64,000 nt of DNA, taken from positions 407,077,889-407,141,888 of the forward strand of contig NC_081408.1 of the NCBI RefSeq assembly GCF_030272615.1, given 5' to 3'. The position numbers and the translations under genes were made by a program. The notes beneath the pieces were generated by a model. It had not been told where the DNA came from and searched no databases. It saw nothing but the letters and a program-made list of their open reading frames with translations. This stretch comes from Cryptomeria japonica. Its lineage: Eukaryota > Streptophyta > Pinopsida > Cupressales > Cupressaceae. Shown here in pieces: positions 1-11,104 of this stretch (within the stretch, counting starts at the first letter, position 1; each line of letters begins with the position of its first letter).

Positions 1-116
1 TTTTGCCAAATGAATGAAATGAAGTTCACTTTTAGGGGCATAGGATAATAAAGAAAAAAAACAACTTAAAAAAACTTTTTAAAATGTGTTTTTTGGTTGC
101 CTTTTTTCATGCCCAA

Positions 117-272
117 TGTCGGCCAAGTCTGCATGACGGGACTTGCCGAGTTTGGGCAAAATCGCCGAGTTGGCGAGTTGGGTGAGTTTGCCGCTGGACT
201 CGGCCGAGTCTAAGTCCGAGTTTGCTGAACTCGTGGGGGGTGACTTGGACTCAGACTCGCTGAGTTGGGCGA
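117..272. repeat. CGAGT/GACTCG-rich degenerate short repeat
   Basis: This GC-richer patch repeats CGAGTTGG, GCCGAGT and GACTCGG words in both orientations within otherwise AT-rich DNA. Dense short motifs like these occur in the subterminal parts of plant DNA transposons, but no transposase or terminal repeat is visible here. The rest of 1-500 shows no gene. Confidence 0.55.
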
Positions 273-298
273 TTTATGGCAATTTTTCGTTTCTCTGG

Positions 299-342
299 TT
301 TATACTCATGTGTTGTGGTTGAAACCACAATTTTGTACATCC
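299..342. repeat. Dispersed repeat with perfect TTGTGGTT/AACCACAA hairpin
   Basis: The stretch holds TTGTGGTT-GA-AACCACAA, a perfect 8-bp inverted repeat with a 2-base loop. The whole 44-bp block recurs at 26,604-26,647 on the opposite strand with only a few differences. It is therefore a dispersed repeat, probably part of a retroelement end. Confidence 0.6.
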
Positions 343-501
343 TTGTGGGTGTACAAATTTTTCAACCAACATATCCCTAGTTTGGTTCCTCATCATATTT
401 AGGTGCCAACACATCTAGATCCTAAGGACTTAAGGGCTAGTTGCTTTGTTCAAAGAAAATATGTACTTCATGTGTGATTGAATTTCTAAACAAGTCTCTC
501 T

Positions 502-1480
502 TTAAGTCACCAATACTGAATCTATCATATTCACTCTCCAAAGGCTTTGTTTGGACATCCAACTAGTATCCATTTGGACCAACATCAATGGAATGAGTAA
601 GAGATCATAATCACTAGCTGGTTTGGAGACTTCATCAAATTTGCCTTTAACGTGCTCTTCTTCTAAGGATGCATTAGTGATCTCAACTACACCAACATTA
701 GTACTAGTGCCATCAAGAAGGTCAATAGTTTCAAAAACATCATTAGATAAATCTGAACTTGAACTCAAGGCTGCTGTTTTGTCTCTTCCTTCATGCACAA
801 TCTCATCAACAGTAGTTGTATGCATGTCTAATGAGTCATCCTGGGGCTTTATCATACACTCCTCGTGAGGTAAGGCAATCTCTCCATCCAAATTCTTAGC
901 TATGAACTCCTTTTAATCTACCTGCTCCTCATTAACCAAATAATGTTTCAGCTTCTCCTCACATTGTTTGAAGACATTGCTAACCAAATCATATGTAATT
1001 GTAGTGATTTATTCTTGCTTCCAAATAGCCACCAACATGGATAAAATTAACTGGTAGATAATATCACTTTTGTTCATGATTAGGGTTATAATGGTTTACA
1101 TGCAAGAAGATATAGTTTATTCATGATCCTTACTGATAGAAGCTATGAAATATTGGAACTTTTGAAAAATGAGATCACCACAGTCTAATCAACCAAGAGA
1201 ACACTTGATCTGACCTTAGCCATAAATTCTAAAATCTTCATCCTCTTACTAAAAGAAGGGCTCTTGGTATCACCTGATCCATGAAAACTATCAATGATCA
1301 GCTGTATATCTCCCTCAATATGTCATCATTGTAGGGTGCTTCAGGAGCTGAAATTCTCATAATTTCACTGAGACAAATGGTGACTGGAAGTCTCACATCT
1401 TCATCTAGATGCTTCATAATTTGGGACTAGACTAATGCAACTAATGGTTTGGTTGCCCATTTCAACACCTCAAAATCTGA
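502..1480 (-). pseudogene. PDS5-like cohesin cofactor pseudogene fragment
   Basis: Reading the minus strand from about 1,480 downwards gives stretches that resemble plant PDS5, the HEAT-repeat protein that regulates sister-chromatid cohesion in the nucleus. The recognisable words are SEIMRISAPEAPYNDD, then SFSKRMKILEFMAKVRSSV, then KQCEEKLKHYLV, in the order found in PDS5. An acidic low-complexity stretch of about 130 codons stays open at 502-891. Stops and frameshifts interrupt the copy, for example a TAG inside the block before SEIMR, so it cannot make a full protein. Blocks that would be expected to lie in different exons are joined with no visible intron, which suggests a processed retrocopy, although no poly(A) tail or target duplication was found. 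Weaker similarity may extend to about 1,680. The PDS5 assignment is from memory of family motifs. Confidence 0.6.
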
Positions 1481-1758
1481 TTGGTTGAATTTTGGCAGAT
1501 TTATAGCAGATTTGAGAGGTAAATAATAACAGTTTGAAGAAGAGAGTTATAGCTCTTGTGAAGACAATTTTTGAATGAGGGGTTGGAGCCTCTAAAATTT
1601 GTAACAAGTAATTTAATACAGGTAGTATTTTTGCCATGGTTTTCTCTTGCAAGGGTTTCCATGTAAAAGTTGTTGATGCTCATTGTTTTCTCATATGTGC
1701 TAAATTAGAATTAAATCATTAAGAAATTAAATAAGTTTTAGAAAGGTAGAAATTGTTG

Positions 1759-2079
1759 TTATACTGATTCACGCCCCTCACCTCCTCTCCCACCTTCGCA
1801 AGATAATTGCGTGCAAGAGATAGTTGAACCATCAACTACCATAACTTTGAATCCATCAACCTCCTTAGTTAACAAGCCTCTCTTTGCAACATTCCTTTCA
1901 TCAATAAAATTGTGAGTTGCTCCAGTATCAATAAGGGCAATAACTTGGTGCTCTCCAAGTAGTCTCCAAACTCTAAAAGACTCATTTTTATGAATGCTAG
2001 ACAATTGAGCAACTACACCCCTATCATCTTGATCACTTTTAGGTCCTTCTGGAGCCTCTTCGTACTCACTCTCCTCCAT
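1759..2079 (-). pseudogene. Retroviral-type aspartic protease, 3'-truncated
   Basis: About 106 codons remain open. The active-site motif LIDTGATHNFID (DTG catalytic triad) lies at roughly residues 50-60 and is followed by the flap-side residues VMVVDGSTISCTQL. In an intact element this protease cleaves the Gag-Pol polyprotein in the cytoplasmic particle. The reading then runs into a Gly/Arg/Glu-rich tail encoded by a purine-rich stretch and ends at a stop, so the second half of the domain and all of pol are absent. The frame differs from the zinc-knuckle segment upstream, so at least one frameshift separates them. Confidence 0.75.
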
Positions 2080-2088
2080 ATCAGTCTG

Positions 2089-3406
2089 TTATTCTGAAAT
2101 TTCAGAATCTGATCCATTGGCTGAATAGGCCTCCATTTGATGTGCATTGCCCTTTCCATGACACCTATGACCCGGGGCCCATGGTTCTTTGCATGAGTAA
2201 CATAGATTCTTCCTTCGGAGCTCTTGGCGGAGCTCATCATCCATTCGAGGGGGAAACTTCTTCGACTGATTGGAAAATTTCTTCTTATCTTTTTGATAGG
2301 AGAGGCTTGAACTAAAATTTTGGCTTAGGGGCAGCCAACTCCATGCTCCTTGATTTTTTGATTGCTTCAGCCAAGGTGGGTGGATCAAAGGCTTTAAACC
2401 ATCCTTTCAAGGGTTCTTCAAGTCCTTCATTGAATAGAACTACTAGCCTTTTCTAAAAAATACCGGTAACCATAACTGAAAGGCTTTGAAACTCAACTAT
2501 GTAGGTGTCCAAAGAGCCCTTCTGCTTTAATTGTGCAAGCTCCCGAAATTTCACCTCTGGATCTTTAGTATCAAATATTTCAATGAGCTTGTTGGTGAAC
2601 TCATTATAGGTGTTAATCAAGCCATGGCCAAGGGTGACCAACCCATGATACCACCACTTTTGAGCAGCTCCATCCAAGTGCAAGGTAGCAAACTTGATAG
2701 CATCTTCCTCTGGCATTGGCCTCAAAGACAAATATTTGTCCAACTTCTTAACCCATGCTCTAGCCGAACACTTATTGCTCCCATCAAAATGAGCTCGAGT
2801 CACCTTCCCAAGAGCTTGTTGATAGTCTCTCGGAGCGGAATAACGGCTCTCATATCTCCCATCCCTTCTCTTCTTCTGGTTCATGTATTGGTCAAGGGTG
2901 AGGATGTTTCGAATCTCCGTTGGAAGAGAGGCATACTCCATGTAGCTAGCCCTTATCTCATCGGCCATTGGAACCTCCACTTCAGGTGGCGGTGCTTCCT
3001 TTGGAAGGAAGACGGGTTGCAAAGGTCTTGAAACAGACCCAACGGGAGTTCCACCATTGTTGCTACTCTGGTTGCTTCCATTCCTATTTCCTCCAGAGTT
3101 ATTAGAGGTGCTGGCATTATTTCCATTAGTGGGTTGATTAGGAATGCCACCAGCATTTTGATTTAATTTTGCCAACAACTAGGACATCATGTCCAACATG
3201 GTATCAAACTTCTTTTCAACTCTCTCTGCGGCCCCATTAGAATCTGATGTTCTTTCTGCCATGGTATCAACTGAATCAGCGGAATCAACTTCTATCTCTT
3301 TGCTTCTCAAAACCTCAGAAAAAGTCTCTTCAACTGGAATAGTTGGAATCTGATACTGTTGTCTTTTCTGTTCTATGTTGTAGTATATGACGTCTCTATC
3401 ACTCAT
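2089..3406 (-). pseudogene. Ty3/gypsy Gag with CCHC zinc knuckle, broken by stops
   Basis: The reading starts at ATG 3,406 with an acidic N-terminus. A Gly/Asn/Ser-rich linker follows, then the retrotransposon gag domain (ARAWVKKLDKYL, DGAAQKWWYHG, ELAQLKQKGSLDTYIVEF), then the nucleic-acid-binding knuckle CYSCKEPWAPGHRC near 2,150-2,200. Gag packages the element RNA into virus-like particles. In-frame TAG stops break it near 3,179 and near 2,455, and further stops and a frame change occur in the segment before the knuckle. The plus-strand ORFs across this region are shadows. Confidence 0.8.
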
Positions 3407-3443
3407 GGAGAACTCTGACTACACAGGCTGGCAGGATAACCAT

Positions 3444-3454
3444 CTCTGATACCA
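3444..3454 (-). other. Primer binding site, initiator-Met tRNA
   Basis: The minus strand reads TGGTATCAGAG, one base after the LTR end (…TCTCA). This is the standard plant retrotransposon primer site complementary to the 3' end of tRNA-iMet. It fixes the element's orientation and its LTR boundary. Confidence 0.9.
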
Positions 3455-3790
3455 CTGAGATAGGCCCCTTAATTTGTTTTTTGGTTTTTTCACAATTAGC
3501 AATCAACACCAACACTCGTTAGGGTTAGATAATGAAAATCAACACTGCTGAAAGTAACCCTTTCACTTTCTGATCACCGAGAGCCCAATATGGGAAGGTG
3601 AGAGCATACGGTGTCAAGGGGATCATTAGCTCAATAAACTGCCGGAAATGAAATCTCAAATACAGTACTGGGCAGCAAGCCAACCCCTTCCGCTTATCTA
3701 GCAGGTGTAAGAACTTCTACAACAGTATAGCGGTGCAACCAGCCAATTTAGAAGATTACAAAACTGAAAGAATATCAATCATAGCAATCA

Positions 3791-4060
3791 CTCAACCACT
3801 TATTCAGTGGGAGGACTGAAAATGAAATTACAATCAACTCAACCGCTTATTCAGTGGGAGGACAACATTACAACAAATAAGGTGGCAAGCCGGCCTCTTC
3901 CACTTATGTAGTGGGACTAAGAGAAACAATCCAAATAGATAGCTGTTAGTACTACTAATCATCTTTACAATGCAAACATGGATTATCATAATTATGAAAA
4001 ATCACTATCCAGAGCTAGGCGGCGAAGCCAGCCTCTTCCACTTATGCAGTGGGACTAGAG
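3791..4060. repeat. Degenerate repeats CTTATTCAGTGGGA inside the LTR
   Basis: CTCAACCACTTATTCAGTGG at 3,791 recurs at 3,838 (47 bp apart) with one change. Looser versions, CCTCTTCCACTTATGTAGTG and CCTCTTCCACTTATGCAGTG, occur near 3,894 and 4,031, each followed by TTAGTACTACTAA. The array lies in the transcribed part of the LTR, downstream of the TATA box. Confidence 0.7.
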
Positions 4061-4860
4061 AAATCAATAGAAATTGTTGTTAGTACTACTAACCAGCATT
4101 ACAAAATGATTCATCATAGATATTCAAATGCTAATAACCAAACCAACAGCTGCAACTTATTACCAAGACCCTTCTCACCACACATTACTCACACACCTGA
4201 AAACCAACTTCAGTCTCGAAAAACTGAATTTGAAGTGAATGAACAGCAGGCTGGAAATGAAGACCAGCAACATAAAACCCCCACAAAACACTTCTATCTC
4301 ACTCCAAACACACCCAAATTAACTCTAAACACACCCCCAAAGACCAAAGAAATTCAACGACTAGAGCAGAACTAAGAAAATGATGCTAACAATTCAGAAT
4401 CAGCATAACACGCAACCCAAACATCTCCCAACAAGGGCATCTACAACAAAAAAGTACGACTTGCAATATAAAATCCAATACTCTGAGATATTCAACGAAA
4501 ACTTACAAGATGAATCGCCCAATGCATAGGAATTGAACAAGCAAACACCCAGAATGAGCTGACACACACACACAAGGAGCTACGAACAAAAACACGCTTC
4601 AACTACACTGGAAAACAACAACCTGGAAACACACTACAACACTCCCAAAAATCATAAATCCATAAAACTTCATCTTCATTGAGCCCCAATCTGCTCCTCT
4701 GGATGAGAAACAGTCACAGATTCAGCTAGGCGCTATCTCTCAAGCACGAAACTGAAAACACTAGGAGGTAAGCATCCCTCGAAGCAAAAGTTTGACAGTA
4801 TTTTAGTAGCACTTCGTTATCAAAGCAAGAATGGATACCAAAATGAGAGCCCAAGGCTTG

Positions 4861-4868
4861 TATTTATA
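4861..4868 (-). promoter_or_regulatory. TATA box of the LTR promoter
   Basis: The minus strand reads GTTATAAATACAAGCC. A TATAAATA box about 925 bp into the LTR is a plausible RNA polymerase II promoter for the element, with a start site expected near 4,830. Confidence 0.6.
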
Positions 4869-5365
4869 ACTTTTTGCCAACCAAATTCAAATTCAAATGC
4901 TCTCCAAATGCGCCCAAACCAAATGCCATTCCATTTCACCCACATTTGGTGTTGTATTTCATTTCATTTCCTCGCACAAGTTTGCCCAACTCACATTCAC
5001 CCTTAATCACCCTTTTTTGATAAATGTAAGTTTCATAAAATAAAGTGTAAAGTGGGCGCCCAACTATGACTTCCAAATAAAAATATAACTAAGGCAATAT
5101 ACTTTGAAAATCGCCCCATTTGCCTTGAGTTATAATTTAGTCAGTAACACCATGTCGACCCCCTTGAAGTCATAAACAAATTTCGCCTAGGCCAGGGATA
5201 AAAATAAAGTATTAAAAAATACTTCCTCTTCCAAATACTGAATATTGCCAAAATGAACTGAGGCCAAGGTGCTAAACTGCATTGCCGAAAATAGACACTG
5301 AGCTGAGTTGCCGAAACCCTGCTAAAAATAGCATTGCCAAAAATAGTACTTATTATAAGTAGCAT

Positions 5366-5559
5366 ACTGCTAAAAATAGTAAGTGTTTCCAAAGTGATTT
5401 TTACCACATTTTGAGCAGTTGCCGAACTTACTAAAAATAGTAAGTCCTAGAAAGGTCTTCAAATTGATTTGCATGTTATACCATCGCAGATCTCTCAGAA
5501 AACCCAGAAAAACCTAGAGAACTCAACTGCTTCTACCTCCACTTACTAAAAATAGTAAG
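5366..5559. repeat. Repeated hairpin CTTACTA-AAAA-TAGTAAG in the LTR
   Basis: CTTACTAAAAATAGTAAG, a 7-bp perfect inverted repeat around AAAA, occurs exactly at 5,427-5,444 and 5,542-5,559. A near copy lies at 5,366-5,383. All lie in the upstream (U3) part of the LTR, about 500-1,000 bp before the TATA box. Confidence 0.75.
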
Positions 5560-5790
5560 TCAGTTAAACTCCATTACTTGCTAAACATGTACCCTCATTG
5601 CTAAGATTTCTGAAAACCCAGAAGGAATCCAGAACCCAAACTGACAAACTCCAACATGCAAGCCTTCGAAAATGCAAAAATATCCTCCCAGAGGTAGGAA
5701 ACCCTAATTTCTGCTTCCGACTAGCCTACGGGTCTCTAAAATAGGCTAACGGTCAACTACACTGATTACTGCCGAGAAGGGGACATTACA

Positions 5791-7241
5791 GTAACATAGC
5801 TATAGGTGAAACCTATGAATTAACTAATTTGGGCTTTGCTAGTTAGACATCTTACCTCTCATTCCATCAATTCTTTCTCAATCACCATAAAGTCCATTAA
5901 AGGTGTGTACCTTGGCCAGGGTGGGTGTGCACCTTGGCTAGGTGCGCACCCTAGCCAAGGTGTGTACCTAATATGTTTCGTTCTGCCTCTTTTTCTTGCT
6001 TTCAAGTTTTTCTTCATGGAGCTTCCTATTCCTTTTTTACTTTCTTTGTGTCTTTTGATCCTCTTCCATTGTGCCTTTCTATCATTGTAGAATAACTGGG
6101 GCTTTCTCTCCACAAAATAGCAGCATAAGAAAAGACTTCTCTTGGATTAGTTCAGAAGGGAAAATTGACTGAACTTGAGATGAGGGAGTAAGCTGTTTGT
6201 TGTAATTCTTGACATATGAACTTTGTTAGAAAAATACTTTGTAATGATGCTGATAAACTTAATAATATCAACAAAAATTTATGTGCTATTATAACCTAAT
6301 GGCACAGATCCCAAAAAATAATGACAATCATAGGCTCATAGCATACATGATAACAGCTAAAAGAGAATCTAGAGACAAAATTAAGAGCTATTCCAGTGGT
6401 CATTCCTCTAGTTCAAGTAAGTAACATATATCCAAAGCATTGATCAAGGCTAACAAGGATGTTTACATGCTCACTGCATAATTTTCATAGATTATGGAAA
6501 GTGGTGGTGAACTTGGATAATATTAACTACTAAACTGTTTGTTTTACTTCTGTTATGACTTAAAAATGCAGATTTATTACTGATCAGGCAGTAGATATGC
6601 ATGAATAAATTAATAACTTAAACTACATTTTTTTACATTATGCTATTTTGGGTGCATTGAAAGCAGTCAACCTACCCGATGGTTGGCAACTCCAATGCAA
6701 CTAAGCATCATCTTATGATAAAAGTTCTTCATGTGGATTTGTAGGATTGGACAAATTCTAGATAACTTTGACTTTAATTGTTGCCTCTTGTTGGTACTGT
6801 TGATATATTTTTAAAAACTTCTGCATTTATTATTTGAGTAGCACATCGAAATGTATGCTAGATGAACAAAGAAACAATATGTTGTGTTATTCAACATTCA
6901 TTACTACTAGTATGAATGTATTGCTAATGGTTACTCATAGAGTTCCTTAAGTTCTCTGTAATTTAAAATAAAGAGCTTTTTAGCCTATTACAATGGATAT
7001 TTGAAGTCTCATTTGAGTTCCAACTGGAAACCACTAAAAAGACCTGATTGTCACAACACTGCTGACAGCCCGACACATGTGAATATCTCCCTATGTTGAT
7101 TTTTTTACTGACAATTATGAATTCTTTAAACTTGCATGATCAATTTCAGTAAAGAGATAAAATCCAAGAATGAGGTTTCTAATATTTTTAGGCAAATTCC
7201 TCAATTTCTTGAAAACAATATATTGATGATGTGATTTGTAG
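5791..7241 (+). other. Non-coding flank, probably SHOC1-like intron
   Basis: No supported exon was found here. The DNA is AT-rich with scattered stops in all frames. It ends with an acceptor (GATTTGTAG) at 7,241 before the first recognisable SHOC1-like exon, so it is most likely intron. The retrotransposon LTR begins abruptly at 5,790. Confidence 0.5.
5930..5962. repeat. 13-bp perfect inverted repeat
   Basis: CACCTTGGCTAGG (5,930-5,942) and CCTAGCCAAGGTG (5,950-5,962) are exact reverse complements around a 7-base loop, TGCGCAC. The related words GTGTGTACCTTGGCC and TGTGTACCT lie on either side. The patch is GC-rich compared with its surroundings. Confidence 0.8.
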
Positions 7242-7802
7242 GGAAATCAATGCTGGTTGTCTTCTTTATTGCAAGAAGATGCACTGAACCATGAATCAAC
7301 AGAATGGCAGTTAACTGATGGTTGTACCATTGACAAAGATTCAATGCAGACATCTCTCACCACAGATACAAAATTGGAAGGGGGCATCCCAGAAAGAAAT
7401 GTATGTGTTGATATTGTAGGCTTAAATGCAGAGTCTCCAGTGACATCTTCATTAGGAGAGTTAGATTTTGTTCATGGGAAGAAACCCAAATTGAATGAAT
7501 CTCATCATATGATAGTTATTATAAACATTAGAGAATTTGATGAAGAAATGATTGGTTTTCGCCGAAGTTCCTACCAAAAGATTCTAGCTTTGGAAAAAGA
7601 GGGATTACAGGTAGTAGAAAGGGAGTACTATCTTCCAGTTGATCTGATATTTGGCACTTCTGTCTGCTTAGTATGGTATACTGCAAGAAAGCTTGGGCAT
7701 TATAAATCCCTCTCACAAGACTGTACCATATCCACGGGCATTGCAAATGTGGCAGATAACCTGTTAATGTCACTGAGCTTTTCTTTTCAAGATTGTATAA
7801 TG
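7242..7802 (+). CDS. SHOC1: SHOC1/ZIP2-like meiotic crossover protein, XPF-like domain exon
   Basis: This 187-codon exon is bounded by an acceptor (TTTGTAG, 7,241) and a donor (ATG|GTAAGA, 7,803), both in phase 0. It encodes a Ser/Thr/Glu-rich stretch, then a core resembling the XPF-nuclease-like domain of plant SHOC1/ZIP2: MIVIINIREFDEEMIGFRRS, then ILALEKEGLQVVEREYYLP and VDLIFGTSVCLVWY. SHOC1 acts in the meiotic nucleus with PTD in the ZMM class I crossover pathway. Its XPF-like fold is thought to lack nuclease activity. No ERKx3D catalytic motif is visible here, as expected. Earlier exons, which should encode a long N-terminus, are not in the window, or lie beyond the retroelement. The assignment rests on recognised motifs and should be confirmed by alignment. 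Confidence 0.75.
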
Positions 7803-9432
7803 GTAAGACTGGCTATCCCTGTTTTCTTCATGTGAATTTAAGTATGTCTTGTGTGGTGCATGCTGTAGGTGTTGTCTGATAATATTTTAATTCCTTATAA
7901 ATCAGACTGTGACTTCACCTGAGAAAATATAGTGAGAATATTCTTCTAGGATGCCTGCTGTAGGTGAGGGTTTTGACCTGTTTAATGGATTCGAAGATGA
8001 ATTCAAGTTGAATCTGAGCTTTTTATTGCCAGTAAAGAGTTCAAACAGTTGCAGTAAAAGTTGAAAAAAACCTGATTGTGACCATTATCATTTTCTTTGA
8101 GAAACCCTAGATTTATAGCACACAAAAAGATTGAAACATTAGTAATAGAATGTAGCTGAGGATTGAAATTGTAGGAAAATGAATGAATGAAATAACTCAA
8201 TAATGTATTAAATTATTAATGATTAACCATCCTTGTACATAATGTGTCCTACCCAACCTGCAATGAAGTATCCCCATTCCATGTATAGACTATACCAGCC
8301 ATATGATTGTCTTAGTATCATGACAGATGCAAGTCTCTGAGATGGTTAGAACATTACAATCACTGACATACCTAATTAGACCTTGTCAAAGACAGTTGCA
8401 AGAAGCCCAACCAGGGGCTGCCACTGTACAATAGAATGGTCTGCAAAACCAATGGATGTTTCTAGCCCTAGATGAATCTGTTCCTGTTACCAAATATTTC
8501 TCGTGCCATTGCCTCCATGTAACTTGGTGCCTTCTGAGGGACATTCATGTTGCGGTGCCTCTTTATTACGCATTACATAATTTACATCCAAATAAGAGGT
8601 GAGAGGAGGTAGGGCTGGAACAAAAATCCAGATCCTCAGCCTTACCATCGCTGTACATGCCATGATATATTATGCCTTGGCCTTCTATCGTGTCAAGTGC
8701 TTTTGCACCATCCACTGCCTTTTCAGTCCTGCTGCAAGATTTCAAGCTGCCCTTGTTCGCATGCAAAAAGTTGGGATATATTAGGAAAGAAAAATATCCA
8801 GCAGCAAATTAACTATATATATATATATATATACACTATTTGTGTTTGTTCTGTAGCATTATTGAGCATTTTTTTCAAATGGGTGTTCTCTTTGTTTAAC
8901 ATGGTCCCTCATCAGGACAATTTCTCTCTAATTACGAAAAATCCTACTCCATTGTCTGAGGAAACTGTGATCATTTCCTTCAAAGAAACTAATCCCATGG
9001 CCCAACTATCCAGACTTTATACCTTAAATAATTCAAATTTAGACTTTTACTAGATTTATGTTTATGGTAGTAAGCTAGTAACTCTCAGAAATTCTTTGAC
9101 ACTACCAGCATTGGTGTATTTTGTTGCTATTGTCACATTTCAGTTTCATCCGAGAATACTTCATTGTTTCTTCTGCATATACTACAGTGAATTCCTTGCA
9201 TGCCAACAATATTACATTCACTTTTATTAATTGGTCACTTCTGTATGATTATGGCTCTCTAATACAAGAACAAAGTAATTGTATTCCAAAAAGTGCAATG
9301 TTCAAAATGTGACTACTTTAGAATTGGAAGTTATATTTGAATAAAAAAATCTAACATATGCCCAGTTTGCCATAAAATTACAACACTACTACTTTCATAG
9401 CTTCATTAATTAGAATTCCTGATATTATGCAG
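7803..9432 (+). other. Intron between SHOC1-like exons
   Basis: This 1,630-bp intron starts GTAAGA and ends TTATGCAG, and joins exons in phase 0. It contains an (AT)n microsatellite near 8,814-8,833. No coding exon was recognised, and short ORFs inside it are chance openings. Confidence 0.75.
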
Positions 9433-11022
9433 ATCTTTGAAGGCGAGGATACTTTTCTTACTGAAGTAATTGAAACTTCAGATGATCTGTATGCTTCTGC
9501 TGTTGGAATGGGGATCCGTTTGCATTGTTTTGTATCAGGATCATCAGAAACCACAGATAATATACTTTTAAACTGCATCAGAATGGCAAGGAAATTAACA
9601 GAAGTTTCTTATCCTGTTATGATGGAATCAGAAACACTAGGAGAATTCTTTCTCGCAAAATTCCCTTCAATCAACCCTGTTACTGCTCATGCAGTATTAT
9701 CTTGTGCAGATACCCTCTCTGAGTTTATTTGTCTAACACTTGAACATCGAATACATTTTATGGCAAAATTTGATGTACTCAAGCTAAGTGCAATTTTATT
9801 CAGTGTACAGTGTAAATATGGTGAACTGGGAGAAACACAGTCTTGCACAACCGACTGCTCATCAACTTTGACCTCACCTTTTAATGGAGAGAGAGATTAT
9901 GCTAGAACAGAAATAAACTCAGACAATCTGAACACCACAGTTAACATTCATTCAGAGGATATGCTTGAAAATGACTATTTAGATACTAATACGCCGTTTC
10001 TGTCCTTTGGATTCAAACAGCAGCCTTCAGAGATATCTCAACGATCAAATAAACAGATTTCAAAATCATGTGAATTGGTTGATAACCATGATTATCACAC
10101 AAATTATGAGCATATCGCAGAACTAAATTGGGGCCGTACATTGGATGATGCTATTGGATATACAAACAGTGGCTTAGTTGATGAGTTGAATCTTTTTCCG
10201 GTCATTGAAGAATCAGTGAGCATCTGCAAGAATTCCCAGAAAGGAGCCTTTGGCAAACCCCAGTATAACATTTCTAGTGGATTTTCCAACTCCAACACAA
10301 ATACTGAATATCCATTATTGGCGTCATTAAATATTAGAAATACTACTAAGCCTTCAAATTTTGATGTATTCAACCAATTGGAGCAGTTTCAGAATAATCT
10401 TCGACAGTATCCATCTTCTACCAAAATTAATGGCCAAATTGATCCATGGAACAATTCAAATAAATCTATGTTATATAGTTTCAATGTTGGAGCAACAAGA
10501 AAACAACCACAGTTGGAAAACAATATGGTACATATTTCTAGCTCCTTAGAAATGGGTGGCTGGAATGATGAGGCAGGCAACTGGAAGCAAAAATCTATAA
10601 GAGATGCTTTAGAAAGGTCACGATCAGCAAAACATCGGAAACTTTCTACTAATTCTACAGATGCAGTTTTTCGAAAAGAACCTGACTTATCATATATTCA
10701 GCACAAATTTAGGGGATCACAAGATCTTTTGCATAGGATACCAAATGAATATTCCTCAGCAGAAGGTAAAAATATGGTTTTGGAAAATCCTCATGTTTTC
10801 TCGTCCTGTCCTGGGCCCAGTCGAGGACACAAAATTCAAAGTCCATCTATTTTTGATAATTACCAATACCAAAGTGAGGTGGAATCAAGAATAGCAGGCA
10901 AGAGAAAACGGAAGAACCTTTTAATGTACTTCAACAAGAAGTCTCCAGGAATGAAAATACAGAAAAACTCAGCATCTTTATCACTGCAGTCATGGACTCC
11001 TGTTGACAAGAGGGCAAAAAAA
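9433..11022 (+). CDS. SHOC1: SHOC1/ZIP2-like protein, helix-hairpin-helix and C-terminal exon
   Basis: This 530-codon open exon is bounded by ATGCAG|ATC and AAAAAA|GTAAGT, phase 0 at both ends. It continues the XPF-like domain (IFEGEDTFLTEVIETSDDLY, LHCFVSG). A helix-hairpin-helix-like segment follows, FLAKFPSINPVTAHAVLSC near residues 74-92, as in the XPF family C-terminus. After it comes a long Asn/Ser-rich, probably disordered tail with basic patches (GKRKRKN, DKRAKK) that could serve nuclear import. HhH motifs bind DNA; in SHOC1 this half is thought to contact PTD and branched recombination intermediates. The exon has no internal stop, which suggests the gene is or was recently functional. 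Confidence 0.75.
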
Positions 11023-11104
11023 GTAAGTTGTAGAGCTAAATAATTGCTTTCTCAACATCTGGATATATTTCTATGGACTGATATAACTCTGTGTTCCTAA
11101 ACAG

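Larger units (their letters stand above)
1759..5790 (-). mobile_element. Truncated Ty3/gypsy LTR retrotransposon (5' LTR, PBS, gag, partial protease)
   Basis: Reading down the minus strand, the fragment has a long LTR (3,456-5,790), a primer binding site complementary to initiator-Met tRNA, a gag gene with a zinc knuckle, and the start of the protease. Reverse transcriptase, RNase H, integrase and the 3' LTR are missing. The break lies at about 1,758, next to a purine-rich stretch on the minus strand and the word ATACTGATTCACG. The element sits just upstream of the SHOC1-like exons in the opposite orientation. Gag contains in-frame stops, so the element is not autonomous. The CYSCKEPWAPGHRC knuckle followed by LIDTGATHNFID is typical of plant Ty3/gypsy elements, but the exact lineage cannot be decided without the reverse transcriptase. 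Confidence 0.85.
3456..5790 (-). repeat. 5' LTR of the Ty3/gypsy fragment
   Basis: On the minus strand the LTR begins TGTAATGTCCCCTTC at 5,790 and ends CTATCTCA at 3,456, one base before the primer binding site. It therefore has TG…CA ends and a length of 2,335 bp. A TATAAATA box lies inside it, with short repeated motifs on both sides. No second LTR is present in the window. Confidence 0.8.

Noticed and set aside
2531-3031. 166-codon plus-strand ORF
   Set aside because: It is the antisense shadow of the Ty3 gag domain and has no family resemblance.
5836-6113. Overlapping ORFs on both strands around the inverted repeat
   Set aside because: They arise from the palindromic GC-rich patch and show no protein-like features.
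8697-9053. 118-codon plus-strand ORF in the SHOC1-like intron
   Set aside because: Low-complexity, crosses an AT microsatellite and lacks exon signals. The flanking exons already join in phase.
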